From Crocinitomicaceae bacterium (GTDB lineage Bacteria; Bacteroidota; Bacteroidia; Flavobacteriales_D; Sanyastnellaceae): DNA of 53,057 bases. The stretch is from positions 1 through 53,057 of the forward strand of contig PBMY01000010.1 in the NCBI GenBank assembly GCA_002722795.1, in the 5' to 3' direction. Of the stretch, positions 52,900 to 53,057 are shown piece after piece; position 1 is the stretch's first letter, and the number at the start of each line of letters is the position of its first letter. The notes under the pieces were generated by a model. The model ran no database searches, was not told the origin of the DNA, and worked only from the letters and a program-made list of their open reading frames with translations. Both the position numbers and the translations under genes were made by a program.

Positions 52900-52907
52900 T
52901 AAAGATA
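52900..52907 (-). promoter_or_regulatory. -10-like box TATCTTTA, 5 nt before the pyrR start
   Basis: One mismatch from TAnnTTTG on the minus strand, ending 5 nt before the ATG at 52894. The terminator of the preceding gene lies just upstream, so the -35 region would fall on that hairpin. Confidence 0.45.
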
Positions 52908-52915
52908 GTGACAAG

Positions 52916-52944
52916 AAAAAGGGAGGTCGACGCCTCCCTTTTAA
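52916..52944 (-). terminator. Rho-independent terminator between the edge gene and pyrR
   Basis: Stem AAAAGGGAGG / CCTCCCTTTT around a 6-nt loop (52927-52932); on the minus strand the T-rich side is followed by TTCTTG. It lies 34 bp past the stop of the gene at the window edge and could work in both directions. Confidence 0.8.
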
Positions 52945-52975
52945 TTTATTTTCGAAATAACGAATGTTTCTGAAA

Positions 52976-53057
52976 TTATACTTCAGCGTTTTTGTCATTT
53001 TCAGCATCTTCTTCTACATTTTCAACGTCCGCTGCAGCTTTCGTTACAATAGTTTTC
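52976..53057 (-). CDS. C-terminal end of an unidentified gene (cut by the window)
   Basis: On the minus strand the frame is open from the window end to a TAA at 52976-52978. It encodes an acidic, Ala-rich tail (DVENVEEDAENDKNAEV). Such tails end several ribosomal proteins of Bacteroidota (S16 and others), but 26 residues are too few for a call. A terminator follows. Confidence 0.6.
   Translation of the reverse strand, partial: KTIVTKAAADVENVEEDAENDKNAEV

Overview
The window looks like a chromosomal segment of a low-GC, probably marine member of the Bacteroidota, close to the Flavobacteriia/Cryomorphaceae type. The evidence is: secreted proteins with type IX secretion (T9SS) C-terminal sorting domains, Cys-rich 'GCTD..ACNY' repeats, SprB-type repeats, a short primary sigma factor without region 1.1, split transketolase genes, a GWxTD-domain protein, and many -10-like boxes of the Bacteroidetes form TAnnTTTG. 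No phage, insertion sequence or CRISPR array was seen. This is inferred from gene content only; no database search was possible.

Layout. (1) 1-10.2 kb: a secreted-protein island of five large genes: one T9SS protein cut by the window edge, two complete T9SS proteins, one PKD/EF-hand protein with a dockerin-like tail, and one FG-GAP/UnbV protein. All five carry the same Cys repeat. Between the first two lies a badly decayed DinB-family pseudogene. (2) 10.2-18.5 kb: housekeeping genes: YebC-type regulator, a pseudouridine-synthase homologue without its catalytic Asp, thiolase, NlpC/P60 peptidase, 3-hydroxyacyl-CoA dehydrogenase, RhlE-type helicase, acyltransferase, TrmH-type methyltransferase. 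(3) 18.5-25.2 kb: Omp85 outer-membrane protein, accD, rpsO, pnp and the primary sigma factor, closed by a strong terminator. (4) 25.2-32 kb: HhH-GPD DNA glycosylase, a beta-helix lipoprotein, SAM methyltransferase, HMG-CoA lyase, GT2 glycosyltransferase, GWxTD protein and tRNA-Ser(UGA). (5) 32-41 kb: TPR protein, gyrA, clpC, a DivIC/FtsB-like gene, an NTF2-like secreted protein, ychF. (6) 41-46.4 kb: the two transketolase subunit genes with a secreted VWA protein gene between them, dapA, a conserved hypothetical, an LPP20-like lipoprotein. (7) 46.4-53 kb: msrA, ilvE, a LuxR-type response regulator, rnz, another T9SS protein, a STAS protein, pyrB, pyrR, and the end of a further gene.

How they work together. 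Most of the window is core metabolism and information processing: fatty acid/acyl-CoA steps (accD, thiolase, 3-hydroxyacyl-CoA dehydrogenase, HMG-CoA lyase), pyrimidine synthesis (pyrR-pyrB), RNA turnover and translation (rpsO-pnp, rnz, yebC), and protein quality control (clpC, msrA). The accessory layer is the secreted/surface proteins.

Most notable: a recurring -10-like octamer placed only 4-5 nt before the start codon in eight genes, suggesting leaderless transcription; the VWA gene tightly inserted in the transketolase operon; the probably inactive pseudouridine synthase; an unnamed N-terminal domain shared by two or three secreted proteins; and the DinB relic. I did not find an obvious new defence or mobile system.
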